From assembly GCA_019243595.1 (NCBI GenBank), contig JAFAUA010000472.1:1-25781 (forward strand): a DNA stretch of 25,781 nt, written 5' to 3'. Below are positions 16,961 to 24,385 of this stretch, piece after piece (within the stretch, counting starts at the first letter, position 1; every line of letters starts with the position of its first letter). The notes beneath the pieces were generated by a model, which saw nothing but the letters and a program-made list of their open reading frames with translations, had not been told where the DNA came from and did not search any database. This stretch comes from Acidimicrobiia bacterium. Lineage in GTDB: Bacteria; Actinomycetota; Acidimicrobiia; Acidimicrobiales; AC-14. The position numbers and the translations under genes are program-made.

Positions 16961-17299
16961 TCAGTCGGCGATGACGAACACCCGGTCGAGACCGGTGATG
17001 TCGAACACCTTGCGGGCGGCCGGTCTCGGTGACCGGAGAACCATCGTCCCTCCGTGCTGCAGGGTCCGCTTCATGACGCCGACGAGCACACCGAGGCCCG
17101 TCGAGTCGATCAGGGCCAGCCCCGACATGTCGACCACCAGGTCACGGCACCCATCGTCGATGAGGCCGAGGAGCTCGGCCCGAAGGCGCTCGGAGCTGCT
17201 CACGTCGAGCTCGCCGTCGAGCTGGGCCACGCACTGCGACCCGTCGTGTGAGACCCGGATTGCCAAACCGGGAATGTCGTCGACCAACCGCTCCGCCAA
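16961..17299 (-). CDS. STAS-domain anti-sigma factor antagonist (second), TTG start
   Basis: 112 residues, a single STAS domain paralogous to the preceding one. VAQLDGELDVSSSERLRAEL opens the fold and LALIDSTGLGVLV carries the expected phosphoserine S66. The C-terminal KVFDITGLDRVFVI parallels VKRVFEITGLTRLFTI of its neighbour, pointing to tandem duplication and divergence. The start is TTG (17297-17299), supported by GGGGAGGA four bases upstream; no ATG or GTG begins before the conserved strand. It presumably answers a different kinase or signal from its neighbour; that is inference. Confidence 0.92.
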   Translation of the reverse strand: MAERLVDDIPGLAIRVSHDGSQCVAQLDGELDVSSSERLRAELLGLIDDGCRDLVVDMSGLALIDSTGLGVLVGVMKRTLQHGGTMVLRSPRPAARKVFDITGLDRVFVIAD

Positions 17300-17452
17300 G
17301 AATCCTCCCCGTCAATGGGTCACGCCGTGCCCTTGCACGCCACCGCGGACTACGCCTCAACCCCTAAGCAGTCTGGCCCGTCGGCCGAAGTCGCACAAGT
17401 GCCGTGCGCTTGCCTCAAAGCGGGCCTAGGCTTCGGCCGCAGGGGGATGGCG

Positions 17453-17851
17453 ATGAAGCCAGCAGCGGTGGTTCGCAGTGCGTTGGACGCATATAGGGCG
17501 GGCGACCTTGAGCGCGCTCTGCAATTCTTCGCGCCGCACGCCGAGTGGCGCGTCGCCGACGACTTCCCGGGCCCGGCGACCTACCGCGGGCGCGACGGAG
17601 TCCGCAGCCTGGCTGACACGTCGGCCCGTTTCTCGCTGCACCACATGGAGGTCACCGAGATCGCCGACATGGGCGCCTTCGTGCTGGCCCACGGCGTGGT
17701 CTATGCCGAGGTCGACGGAGAGACGGTCGTCGACCGGGTCACGATCTGGCGCTGCCGCGTGCAGGACGGCCTGATCGTGTCGATCGACGCCGAGGCGCTG
17801 CCCGCAGGTGCGAGGTGGCAGGCGTCACGGCGCGCGTCCGGCGAGGGCTAA
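17453..17851 (+). CDS. SnoaL-like / NTF2-fold protein
   Basis: About 132 residues with an NTF2-like cone fold. AVVRSALDAYRAGDLERALQFFAPHAEWRVADDFPG (split: ALDAYRAGDLERALQFF, then HAEWRVADDF), YRGRDGVRSLAD and a C-terminal VTIWRCRVQDGLIVSIDAE are typical of SnoaL-like proteins with a DUF-type polyketide-cyclase/isomerase fold. Family members bind small hydrophobic ligands or act as isomerases and hydrolases; the substrate is unknown. ATG 17453 has AGGGG seven bases upstream. ATG 17447, two codons earlier, is too close to it. The 153-base gap before it holds no other feature I can defend. Confidence 0.8.
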   Translation: MKPAAVVRSALDAYRAGDLERALQFFAPHAEWRVADDFPGPATYRGRDGVRSLADTSARFSLHHMEVTEIADMGAFVLAHGVVYAEVDGETVVDRVTIWRCRVQDGLIVSIDAEALPAGARWQASRRASGEG

Positions 17852-17911
17852 TCTGGGCGTTTTGCGCAGGTGTGAGGGTGTTCTCATTCCTGTACTGGGG
17901 AGCAAGCAACC

Positions 17912-17918
17912 GAGGAGG
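17912..17918 (+). promoter_or_regulatory. Strong Shine-Dalgarno before a non-standard start
   Basis: GAGGAGG lies eight bases before the in-frame ACG at 17927. No ATG, GTG or TTG occurs between an in-frame TGA (near 17873) and the first Cys codon of the zinc-ribbon frame. Confidence 0.45.
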
Positions 17919-17926
17919 GACCGCCC

Positions 17927-18085
17927 ACGGAGGCCCACCCTGCAATCCTCTGCCCACGTTGTGGGGAACGCGTGCCGCTGCGGGAAGGGCGCGGCTCGGC
18001 GGGCGCCAAGGTGTTCACCTGCCCGTCTTGCGGCCACGAGTTCACCGGCCCGGACGCCGACGCGGGTGGTCAGGAAGGCGACTGA
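17927..18085 (+). CDS. Zinc-ribbon micro-ORF without a standard start codon
   Basis: The plus-strand frame reads TEAHPAILCPRCGERVPL, then AKVFTCPSCGHEFTGPD, ending at TGA 18085: 52 residues with two CPxCG knuckles 20 residues apart, a complete zinc ribbon. Codon use is typical of the window. There is no ATG, GTG or TTG start; the only codon well placed after the GAGGAGG is ACG 17927. It may be a real gene with a rare start, one whose start has mutated, or one affected by a sequence error (ATG or GTG to ACG). Small zinc ribbons of this kind are common in actinobacteria. The 3' end overlaps the converging permease gene by 16 bases. Confidence 0.45.
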   Translation, partial: TEAHPAILCPRCGERVPLREGRGSAGAKVFTCPSCGHEFTGPDADAGGQEGD

Positions 18086-19170
18086 GCAACCTTGAGCGGG
18101 CCGACTTCGGCGCTCGCCACCCGGCGCCGCACGGCGAAGAAGTAGAAGAGCGAGGCCGCGAACCCGACGAGGAACGGGGCGCCGATCCCCTGCACCGCCA
18201 CCCAGCGGGTGCGGCTGTGGCCAGCCGACTCCCACGAGGCATGCGGCCGGAGGGTGGCATCGATCGCACCCCACAGGGGAACGGCCGTCAGGGCCACGAT
18301 CGCCAGAGCCCACGCCAGGCGCGCCGGGTTGTCGGGGATGAGCAGCGCCAGCGCCGAGGCCACGAGAACGGCCACGAGCACGGGCCGCACGATCCCGTCG
18401 GGCGCCCACGCCGAGGAGCGGGCACCGAAGTAGACCCCCGGCACGCTGCCGAGGATCAAGGCGCCGGCAAGACCGAAGTCGATGTGGCCGAAGAGGAGCT
18501 GTCCCACGGCGGCGGACAACACGAGCGGCACGGCCTGCACGAGGTCGGTGCCGACCAGGCTCTTCGACGACAGGCGCGGATACAGCAGCATCAGTAACAC
18601 GATCATCAGCGAGCCGGAGCCCACCGACGTCATGCCGACGATGAAGCCTCCCGCCACGCCGATGAGCACGGTCGAGACAGGCTTGAACGTGTGCGGTTCG
18701 ACGTTGGGCGACATGCCCATGGCCGAGAGGCGCCGGTTCTCGCGCGCCGTGAGCACGGCCTTGGCGATGATCGCCGTCGATGCCACGAGGAGGGCCCAGC
18801 CGAGCAGCGCCTTGATATCGCTCTGCACCGCCCTCGAGTCACCGAACTGGTTGAGGGTGAAGGCGCCGAGGAAGGCCGCCGGCACCGACCCGCTGGCGAG
18901 CAGTGCCACCAGCCGCCACTGGATGGTGCCGCGCCGGATGTGCACGCCGCCGCCGATGGGCTTCATCACCAGCGAGTTGACGAGGTCGCTGGCCACCGCG
19001 ACCTTCGGGCTGACGTTGAACAGAAGCACGAGGGCGGGCGTCATCAGCGCTCCCCCGCCCATCCCCGTCAGCCCGACCGCGAAGCCGCCCACGAAACCGG
19101 CGAGGGTCAGCGAGATCGGGCTGGCGCTCGTGCTGTGCACGCCAGCGAGAACTACACCTTGCAAGTCCAT
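18070..19170 (-). CDS. TSUP-family membrane permease (TauE/SafE-like)
   Basis: 366-residue integral membrane protein with two homologous halves. The first begins LAGFVGGFAVGLTGMGGGALMTP and the second STVLIGVAGGFIVGMTSVGSGSLM, the repeated family glycine-rich motif (each quoted part split at the repeat). About nine to ten hydrophobic helices can be drawn. TSUP members export sulfite, sulfoacetate or other organic anions or take up sulfur compounds; the substrate is not evident and no sulfur-metabolism gene is adjacent. A long loop (about residues 145-165, with ENRRLSAMGMSPNVEPH) separates the halves. ATG 19170 is preferred to the adjacent TTG; neither has a Shine-Dalgarno. Confidence 0.9.
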   Translation of the reverse strand: MDLQGVVLAGVHSTSASPISLTLAGFVGGFAVGLTGMGGGALMTPALVLLFNVSPKVAVASDLVNSLVMKPIGGGVHIRRGTIQWRLVALLASGSVPAAFLGAFTLNQFGDSRAVQSDIKALLGWALLVASTAIIAKAVLTARENRRLSAMGMSPNVEPHTFKPVSTVLIGVAGGFIVGMTSVGSGSLMIVLLMLLYPRLSSKSLVGTDLVQAVPLVLSAAVGQLLFGHIDFGLAGALILGSVPGVYFGARSSAWAPDGIVRPVLVAVLVASALALLIPDNPARLAWALAIVALTAVPLWGAIDATLRPHASWESAGHSRTRWVAVQGIGAPFLVGFAASLFYFFAVRRRVASAEVGPLKVAQSPS

Positions 19171-19188
19171 CAAGTTACTGGACTCAGT

Positions 19189-19265
19189 TGGTCGGGCTGG
19201 CGGGACTTGAACCCGCGACCCCTGGTCCCCCAGACCAGTGCGCTACCAAACTGCGCCACAGCCCG
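19189..19265 (-). tRNA. tRNA-Pro, anticodon GGG
   Basis: Reads from C19265 on the minus strand. Acceptor arm CGGGCTG/CAGCCCG, D arm GCGCAGTTTGGTAGCGC, anticodon stem CTGGT/ACCAG around loop CTGGGGG (19227-19233) with anticodon GGG at 19229-19231, T arm CGGGTTCAAGTCCCG. Discriminator A73 (19192) and an encoded CCA (19189-19191) follow. It decodes CCC and CCU proline codons. It lies nine bases after the zinc-ribbon membrane gene. Confidence 0.96.
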
Positions 19266-19274
19266 TCTGGCGGT

Positions 19275-19565
19275 TCAGCCTAGACGGCTACCCCTCCGCG
19301 ACGAGCGGCGCACGAGCACCCATGCTCCCGCTGCCGCGACCGCCAGGGCAGCCAGGACATACAGCAACACGCCGTGTTCCTGGGCCAGCACGAAGCCCTG
19401 ATAGGCGCGGAAGCCGAGATAGAGCACGGTCGCCAGTACGAGGAGCTTGAAGTGCCACGGGACCTTGGCCGGCTCGCCGATCTGGCGCCCGCAGGTCGGA
19501 CAGGTGCCGTCGCGGTTCAGCGACGTCGGCGTCCAGAACTTCGAGCAGTCCTCGCACCAGGGCAT
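19275..19565 (-). CDS. Small zinc-ribbon membrane protein
   Basis: 96 residues. An N-terminal zinc ribbon has C4/C7 (MPWCEDC) and C22/C25 (GTCPTCGRQI). Two transmembrane helices follow, about residues 39-60 (FKLLVLATVLYLGFRAYQGF) and 65-86 (VLLYVLAALAVAAAGAWVLV), and a basic tail. Similar two-part proteins are widespread in actinobacteria and I know of no assigned function. ATG 19565 directly abuts the stop of the HMG-CoA lyase gene, so the two are probably co-transcribed. Confidence 0.85.
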   Translation of the reverse strand: MPWCEDCSKFWTPTSLNRDGTCPTCGRQIGEPAKVPWHFKLLVLATVLYLGFRAYQGFVLAQEHGVLLYVLAALAVAAAGAWVLVRRSSRRGSRLG

Positions 19566-20438
19566 CTAGTTGCGAGATCCTGCCTCGGCCAGGCGGCTGG
19601 CGACCGGGTGGCCGATGATGCCCGCAACCAGGGTGCTGGCCTCGAGAAGGCGGTTGAGGTCGATCCCCGTCTCGTAGCCGACGTCGTCGAGCAGGTACAC
19701 GAGCTCCTCGGTTGCCAGGTTGCCCGCCGCCCCCTCGGCGAACGGCGAACCGCCGAGGCCCCCGACCGACGTGTCGAAGCGGCGCACGCCGAGCTGGAGG
19801 GCGGCGAAGGCGTTGACGAGTGCCGTCCCCCGGCTGTCGTGCAGATGCAGGCCATCGACGTCGCCGGCGGCGCGCGTCAGTCGTTCGATCAGCGGCGGTG
19901 TCGCCATCCCGGTGGTGTCGGCGTACGTGATGCGCGCCGCGCCACCGTCGAGGAGACGGCGTGCAAGCGACGCCACGTCGGCAGCTTCGATCGCGCCCTC
20001 GTACGGCGAGCCGAACGCGCACGACACGATGGCGTCGACCGGGATATCGGCGCTCGTCGCGAGCGTGCAGATCTTCTCGATCTGGGTAAGCGACTCTTCC
20101 ACCGACATCCTCACGTTGCGCTGGTTGTACGTCTCGGACGCCGAGATCGTCACCGTCAGCTCGTCGACGCCGGCGTCGAGGGCCAGCTCGGCGCCCTTGA
20201 GGTTCGGGACGAGGGCGGCATAGCGATACTCCGGCGCTCGCGGCACGCGCGCCATGACGTCGCCGGCGCCCGCCATCGACGGCACGGCCTTGGGAGAGAC
20301 GAACGAGCACGCTTCGATGTGGCGCACGCCGGCCTCGAGCAACGCCTCGACCAAACGGACGCGGTCCTCGACGGAGACCGGCGCCTCGGCCTGTAGGCCG
20401 TCACGGGGACCGACCTCTCGGATGTCAACCGCGTCCAT
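19566..20438 (-). CDS. Hydroxymethylglutaryl-CoA lyase-like enzyme
   Basis: 290-residue TIM-barrel enzyme of the HMGL family. HMG-CoA lyase cleaves HMG-CoA to acetoacetate and acetyl-CoA, the last step of leucine breakdown. GPRDGLQ at residues 10-16 provides the catalytic Arg/Asp, and HLHDSRG has metal ligands H198 and H200. GGLGGSPFAEGAAGN (227-241) is the flexible active-site loop. In the classic enzyme this loop has Cys (GLGGCPY); here it is S231, so chemistry or substrate may differ. It lies four bases after the acyl-CoA carboxylase beta gene, the same pairing as in leucine-degradation clusters, though no isovaleryl-CoA dehydrogenase or biotin carboxylase is in the window. Confidence 0.88.
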   Translation of the reverse strand: MDAVDIREVGPRDGLQAEAPVSVEDRVRLVEALLEAGVRHIEACSFVSPKAVPSMAGAGDVMARVPRAPEYRYAALVPNLKGAELALDAGVDELTVTISASETYNQRNVRMSVEESLTQIEKICTLATSADIPVDAIVSCAFGSPYEGAIEAADVASLARRLLDGGAARITYADTTGMATPPLIERLTRAAGDVDGLHLHDSRGTALVNAFAALQLGVRRFDTSVGGLGGSPFAEGAAGNLATEELVYLLDDVGYETGIDLNRLLEASTLVAGIIGHPVASRLAEAGSRN

Positions 20439-20442
20439 TGAC

Positions 20443-21957
20443 TTAGACCGGTGGGACGCCGTGGCGCTTGTCGCTGAAGGTGCGGTCCTTCGTCGCCGCG
20501 AGTTCGAGCCGGGCGACGAGCTCGTCGCGCAGATCCTCGGGGTCGACGACGGCGTCGATCACGAGCTCCGACGCCAGGTGCAGCAGGTCGACGTCGGTCT
20601 CGTACTCGGCCCGGCGTTCGGCGACGAATTGTGCGCGCTCGCCCTCGTCCTCGATGGCGGCGATCTTGTTGGCGTAGACGGCGTTGACCGCCGCCTCCGG
20701 GCCCATCACCGCGATCTTGGCGGTGGGCAGGGCGATCACCGCGTCGGGCTCGAAGGCGGGACCCGCCATGGCGTACAAACCGGCGCCGTACGCCTTGCGC
20801 ACGATCACCGAGACCTTAGGGACGGTGGCCTCGGACACAGCGGTGATCATCTTGGCCCCGTGACGGATGATGCCTTGCTTCTCGACCTGGGTGCCGACCA
20901 TGAAGCCGGGGACGTCGGCGAGAAACACCAGCGGGATGTTGAAGGCGTCGCAACACCAGATGAAGCGCGCCGCCTTGTCGGCGGAGTCGACGAACAGCAC
21001 GCCGCCCTTCTGCTTCGGGTTGTTGGCGACAATGCCGATCGAGCGCCCGGCCAGACGGGCGAAGCCGACGATGAGCTCCTTGGCGAACAGGGGCTTCACC
21101 TCGAAGAAGGTGCCCTCGTCGACGAGGGCCTCGACGACGTTGTGCATGTCGTAGCCCTGGCGCTCGGACTCGGGGATCACCGACGCGTCGAGCGGCATCG
21201 CCGGCTTGCCGGGCTCGATGGCGTCGGGCTCCTCGCGCCAGCGCTGGGGCAGGTAGGAGAAGTAGCGCTTGGCTTGAGCGATGGCGTCCTCGTCGTCGGT
21301 CGCCAGGTTGTCGCCGCTGCCCGAGACAGTCGCGTGCATGCGGGCGCCGCCCATGTCCTCGAGCGTCGTCTTCTCGCCGATCACCATCTCGGCCATGCGC
21401 GGCGAGCCCAGGTACATCGAGGCGTTGCCCTCGACCATGATCACGACGTCGCAGAACGATGGGATGTAGGCACCGCCCGCCGCGCTGGGACCGAACAGGC
21501 AACACACCTGCGGGACCTTCCCGGACAGCCTCACCTGGTTGTAGAAGATGCGGCCCGCGCCGCGCCGCCCGGGGAACAGCTCGACCTGGTCGGTGATGCG
21601 GGCGCCCGCCGAGTCGACCAGCCAGAAGATCGGCACCTCATGCTTCAGCGCGTACTCGGTGAGGCGCACGATCTTCTCGACCGTGCGGGCGCCCCACGAC
21701 CCGGCCTTCACCGTGGGGTCGTTGGCCATCACGCACACGGGCCGTCCGTCGATGCGGCCGACGCCGGTGACGACGCCATCGGCGGGAAGGTCGCCGGCCA
21801 TGGCGTTGGCCAGGAGGGCATCCTCGACCCACGAGCCTTCGTCGAGGAGCAGAGCCAGACGGTCGCGGACGAAGAGCTTGTTTTGGTCGGCGAGCTTCTC
21901 GCGCTGGCGTTCGAGGTTGCCCTGCAGAGCCCGCTGGCGGGCGCCCGACACGTCCAC
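20443..21957 (-). CDS. Acyl-CoA carboxylase carboxyltransferase (beta) subunit
   Basis: About 504-residue crotonase-fold carboxyltransferase that moves carboxyl from carboxybiotin to an acyl-CoA. The N half contains DGVVTGVGRIDGRPV, ANDPTVKAGSWG and the oxyanion region FGPSAAGGAYIPSFCD. The C half has NNPKQKGGVLFVDSADKAARF, FLADVPGFMVGTQVE and the second oxyanion region KAYGAGLYAMAGPAFEPD. The biotin carboxylase and biotin carrier are encoded elsewhere. The neighbouring HMG-CoA lyase suggests methylcrotonyl-CoA as substrate, but propionyl-CoA or another acyl-CoA is possible. GTG 21957 was chosen because it follows the phosphatase stop by four bases; reading further upstream only covers that gene. 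Confidence 0.92.
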   Translation of the reverse strand: MDVSGARQRALQGNLERQREKLADQNKLFVRDRLALLLDEGSWVEDALLANAMAGDLPADGVVTGVGRIDGRPVCVMANDPTVKAGSWGARTVEKIVRLTEYALKHEVPIFWLVDSAGARITDQVELFPGRRGAGRIFYNQVRLSGKVPQVCCLFGPSAAGGAYIPSFCDVVIMVEGNASMYLGSPRMAEMVIGEKTTLEDMGGARMHATVSGSGDNLATDDEDAIAQAKRYFSYLPQRWREEPDAIEPGKPAMPLDASVIPESERQGYDMHNVVEALVDEGTFFEVKPLFAKELIVGFARLAGRSIGIVANNPKQKGGVLFVDSADKAARFIWCCDAFNIPLVFLADVPGFMVGTQVEKQGIIRHGAKMITAVSEATVPKVSVIVRKAYGAGLYAMAGPAFEPDAVIALPTAKIAVMGPEAAVNAVYANKIAAIEDEGERAQFVAERRAEYETDVDLLHLASELVIDAVVDPEDLRDELVARLELAATKDRTFSDKRHGVPPV

Positions 21958-21961
21958 GCGA

Positions 21962-23038
21962 TTACGTCCGGCGGATGGCGAGGATGGCCACGTCGTCGCG
22001 CAGCGGACCGCTGGAGAACTCACGCGCTGCCTGGAGCAACGACTTGGTGAGCACCTGGGCTTCGATCCCCGGGTCTCGGCGCACGGCGGTGGCGATGCGG
22101 TCCTCGCCGAAGAGCTGCTCACCGGCGCGGGCCTCGGCCAGGCCGTCGGTGTACATCAGCACCAGGTCGCCGGCCGCGAGCTCGATCTCGCGGCTGATGA
22201 AGTTGGCCCGGGGATCGAGAGTGAGGAGCGGCCCCGTGGCTCGCAGCGGGCGGACCTCGCCGTCGTGCCAGAGCCAGGCCGCCGGGTGGCCGGCGGACGC
22301 GTGGCGCAGGCTGTTGGCCAGGCGGTCGAAGACCACGATGCAGACCGAGACGAACTCCTCGGCTCGACCCTGCGTCGACAGGGTGGCATTCAGCTCCTCG
22401 AGGGCCTGGGCCGGATCACGGAACTGACGCAGGAACACGCGCAGCAGGTACTTCACCTGGAAGGCGGTGATCGACGGCTCGATGCCGTGGCCTGAAACGT
22501 CGCCGATGACGGCGGCCAGGCGGCGCGGGCCGACCGGGAAGAAGTCGTAGAAGTCACCCGCCATGAGGCCCGTGCCCGCCTCGTAGACGTGGCCGACCTC
22601 GTAGCCCTCGAAGATCGGCAGCTCCTCGGGAGCCAGGCGGGCCGCCCAGCGCCTGGGCGCCAGCTCGGTCTGGCTCAGGACTTCCTCGGCCCGGCGCTCG
22701 AGTTTGGTGCGCTCCTCGGCGAGGCGGGCCTCGTCCTGGAAGCGGTGGCCGTAGATCAGGGTCAGGGCGATGGGGACGAAGAGGAGATAGGCGGGTACGT
22801 CGAACCACAGCTGCTTCGACACCGAGGCGACGCCGAGTGCCACCGCGGCCAGGCCGTACAGCAGGGTGGTGTGCAGCTCCTTGCGGTAGGTCGACCGGGC
22901 CAGGTCGGCGCTGACCGAGCCGGCCGCTCCCTCGGTGATCCGTCGCCAGGCCCGGTTGAGGTGCACCGCGGACCGGCCCCAGATGACCGCCGCGACGAGA
23001 CAGCCCACGGCCACGGGCAGGAGGAGCGGCCTGACCAT
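21962..23038 (-). CDS. Membrane SpoIIE/RsbU-type PP2C phosphatase
   Basis: 358 residues. Three hydrophobic segments (about residues 5-22, 58-75 and 80-97) anchor the protein. A short coiled linker (EARLAEERTKLERRAEEVL) leads to a SpoIIE-type PP2C domain from about residue 140. Metal-binding Asp residues are visible in AGDFYDFFPV (D162), VIGDVSGHG (D180), YTDGLAEAR and RDDVAILAIR. Such phosphatases dephosphorylate STAS anti-sigma antagonists; two of those are encoded 4.7-5.4 kb away on the same strand, so a functional link is plausible but unproven. No PAS or GAF sensor domain is present, so the membrane part is the likely input. The acyl-CoA carboxylase gene follows four bases later. Confidence 0.93.
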   Translation of the reverse strand: MVRPLLLPVAVGCLVAAVIWGRSAVHLNRAWRRITEGAAGSVSADLARSTYRKELHTTLLYGLAAVALGVASVSKQLWFDVPAYLLFVPIALTLIYGHRFQDEARLAEERTKLERRAEEVLSQTELAPRRWAARLAPEELPIFEGYEVGHVYEAGTGLMAGDFYDFFPVGPRRLAAVIGDVSGHGIEPSITAFQVKYLLRVFLRQFRDPAQALEELNATLSTQGRAEEFVSVCIVVFDRLANSLRHASAGHPAAWLWHDGEVRPLRATGPLLTLDPRANFISREIELAAGDLVLMYTDGLAEARAGEQLFGEDRIATAVRRDPGIEAQVLTKSLLQAAREFSSGPLRDDVAILAIRRT

Positions 23039-23074
23039 ACGAACGGAATGGTACGAGAGTTGGGGGCGGCGGCG

Positions 23075-24385
23075 TTACCCGGCCCGGCGCCGGACGCGCA
23101 GCTTGAGGGGGGTCGGCCCGAAGGCGAAGTGCTCCCTGATCTTGCGCTCCAGGTAGCGGAGGTAGGTCGGAGGCACCGTGCGGCTGGCGAACAGGGTGAA
23201 CGTCGGCGGGTCGGCGGCACCTTGGGTGGCGTAGAGCACCCGGACGCCGGCGGGTGCCGGGTGGGCGGCCTGGGCCGCCTGCACGACCTGGTTGAGCTCC
23301 CCCGTCGGCACCCGCCGGTGGTAGGCCTCGATGGCCTGGCCGAGGGCGGGGACCAGCCGGTGCACGCCCTTCCCGGAAAGGGCGCTGATTTTGAGCACCG
23401 GGGCGTAGCCGAGGAACTCGAGACGGCGCCCGACGTCGACGGTGACGTCGGCCCGGCGCTCGGCGTCGAGGGTCTCCCATTTGTTGAGGACGATCACCAC
23501 CGGGCTGCCGGCGGCGTCGATGCGCTCGGCCAGGCGCTGATCCTGGTGGGTGACGCCCTCGGTGGCGTCGATGACCAGCAGGGCGGCGTCGGCGCGGTCG
23601 ATCGACTGCAGGGCGCGTACCAGCGAGTAGTACTCGGGGCCCTCCTCGATCTTGCTCTTGCGACGCATCCCGGCCGTGTCGACGAAGCGGATCGGCCCTT
23701 CGTCGGTCTCCACGACGGTGTCGATGCTGTCGCGTGTCGTGCCCGGGATGTCGTGGACGACCGACCGCTCGTCGCCGATCAGGCGGTTGAACAACGTGGA
23801 CTTGCCGACGTTGGGCCGGCCGACGATGGCGACCGCCGGGACGTCGGTCTCGGTCGAGGTCGGCGCTTCCTCTTCTTTGTCGTCGGCGGCCTCGGGAAGG
23901 CGTTCGACGACGGCATCGAGCAGGTCGCCGGTACCGCGGCCGTGGAGGGCGCTGACCGGGTACGGATCGCCGAGCCCGAGCCGGGCCAGGCTCCAGGCCT
24001 CCGCCTCCCGCCCGGAGTCGTCGACCTTGTTGGCGACGACGACCACGGGCTTGCCCGCCCGGCGCAGCAGGCCGGCCACCCGATCGTCCTCCTCGGTGAC
24101 CCCGACGGTTGCGTCGACCACGAGGAGGACGACGTCGGCCTCCTTGATGGCCCGCTCGGCCTGCCGGCTCACCTGGGCGTCGATGCCGTCCTGGGTCGCC
24201 ATCCAGCCACCGGTGTCGACGACGAGGAAGTCGCGGCCGTTCCAGTCGGCCTCGAGGATCTTGCGGTCGCGGGTGACGCCCGGCTGCTCCTCGACGATGG
24301 CCTCGCGCCGGCCGACGATGCGGTTGACGAGCGTCGACTTGCCGACGTTGGGTCGCCCGACGACGGCGACCAGAGGCTCAGGCAC
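23075..24385 (-). CDS. der: Ribosome-assembly GTPase Der (EngA)
   Basis: 436-residue essential GTPase of 50S subunit assembly. There are two tandem G domains. G1 GRPNVGKS occurs at residues 10-17 and again at 189-196. G3 is DTGG at 57-60 and DTAG at 236-239. G4 is NKVD at 119-122 and NKWE at 301-304. An acidic linker (about 165-181) joins them and the C-terminal KH-like domain runs about 350-436. Start GTG 24385 gives the family N terminus and overlaps the DUF512 stop by eight bases; the frame upstream is open but only over DUF512. Confidence 0.97.
   Translation of the reverse strand: MPEPLVAVVGRPNVGKSTLVNRIVGRREAIVEEQPGVTRDRKILEADWNGRDFLVVDTGGWMATQDGIDAQVSRQAERAIKEADVVLLVVDATVGVTEEDDRVAGLLRRAGKPVVVVANKVDDSGREAEAWSLARLGLGDPYPVSALHGRGTGDLLDAVVERLPEAADDKEEEAPTSTETDVPAVAIVGRPNVGKSTLFNRLIGDERSVVHDIPGTTRDSIDTVVETDEGPIRFVDTAGMRRKSKIEEGPEYYSLVRALQSIDRADAALLVIDATEGVTHQDQRLAERIDAAGSPVVIVLNKWETLDAERRADVTVDVGRRLEFLGYAPVLKISALSGKGVHRLVPALGQAIEAYHRRVPTGELNQVVQAAQAAHPAPAGVRVLYATQGAADPPTFTLFASRTVPPTYLRYLERKIREHFAFGPTPLKLRVRRRAG

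Noticed and set aside
20254..22050. 598-codon open frame on the plus strand
   Set aside because: Antisense to the acyl-CoA carboxylase and HMG-CoA lyase genes, both of which have clear family motifs; no motif is seen in this frame.
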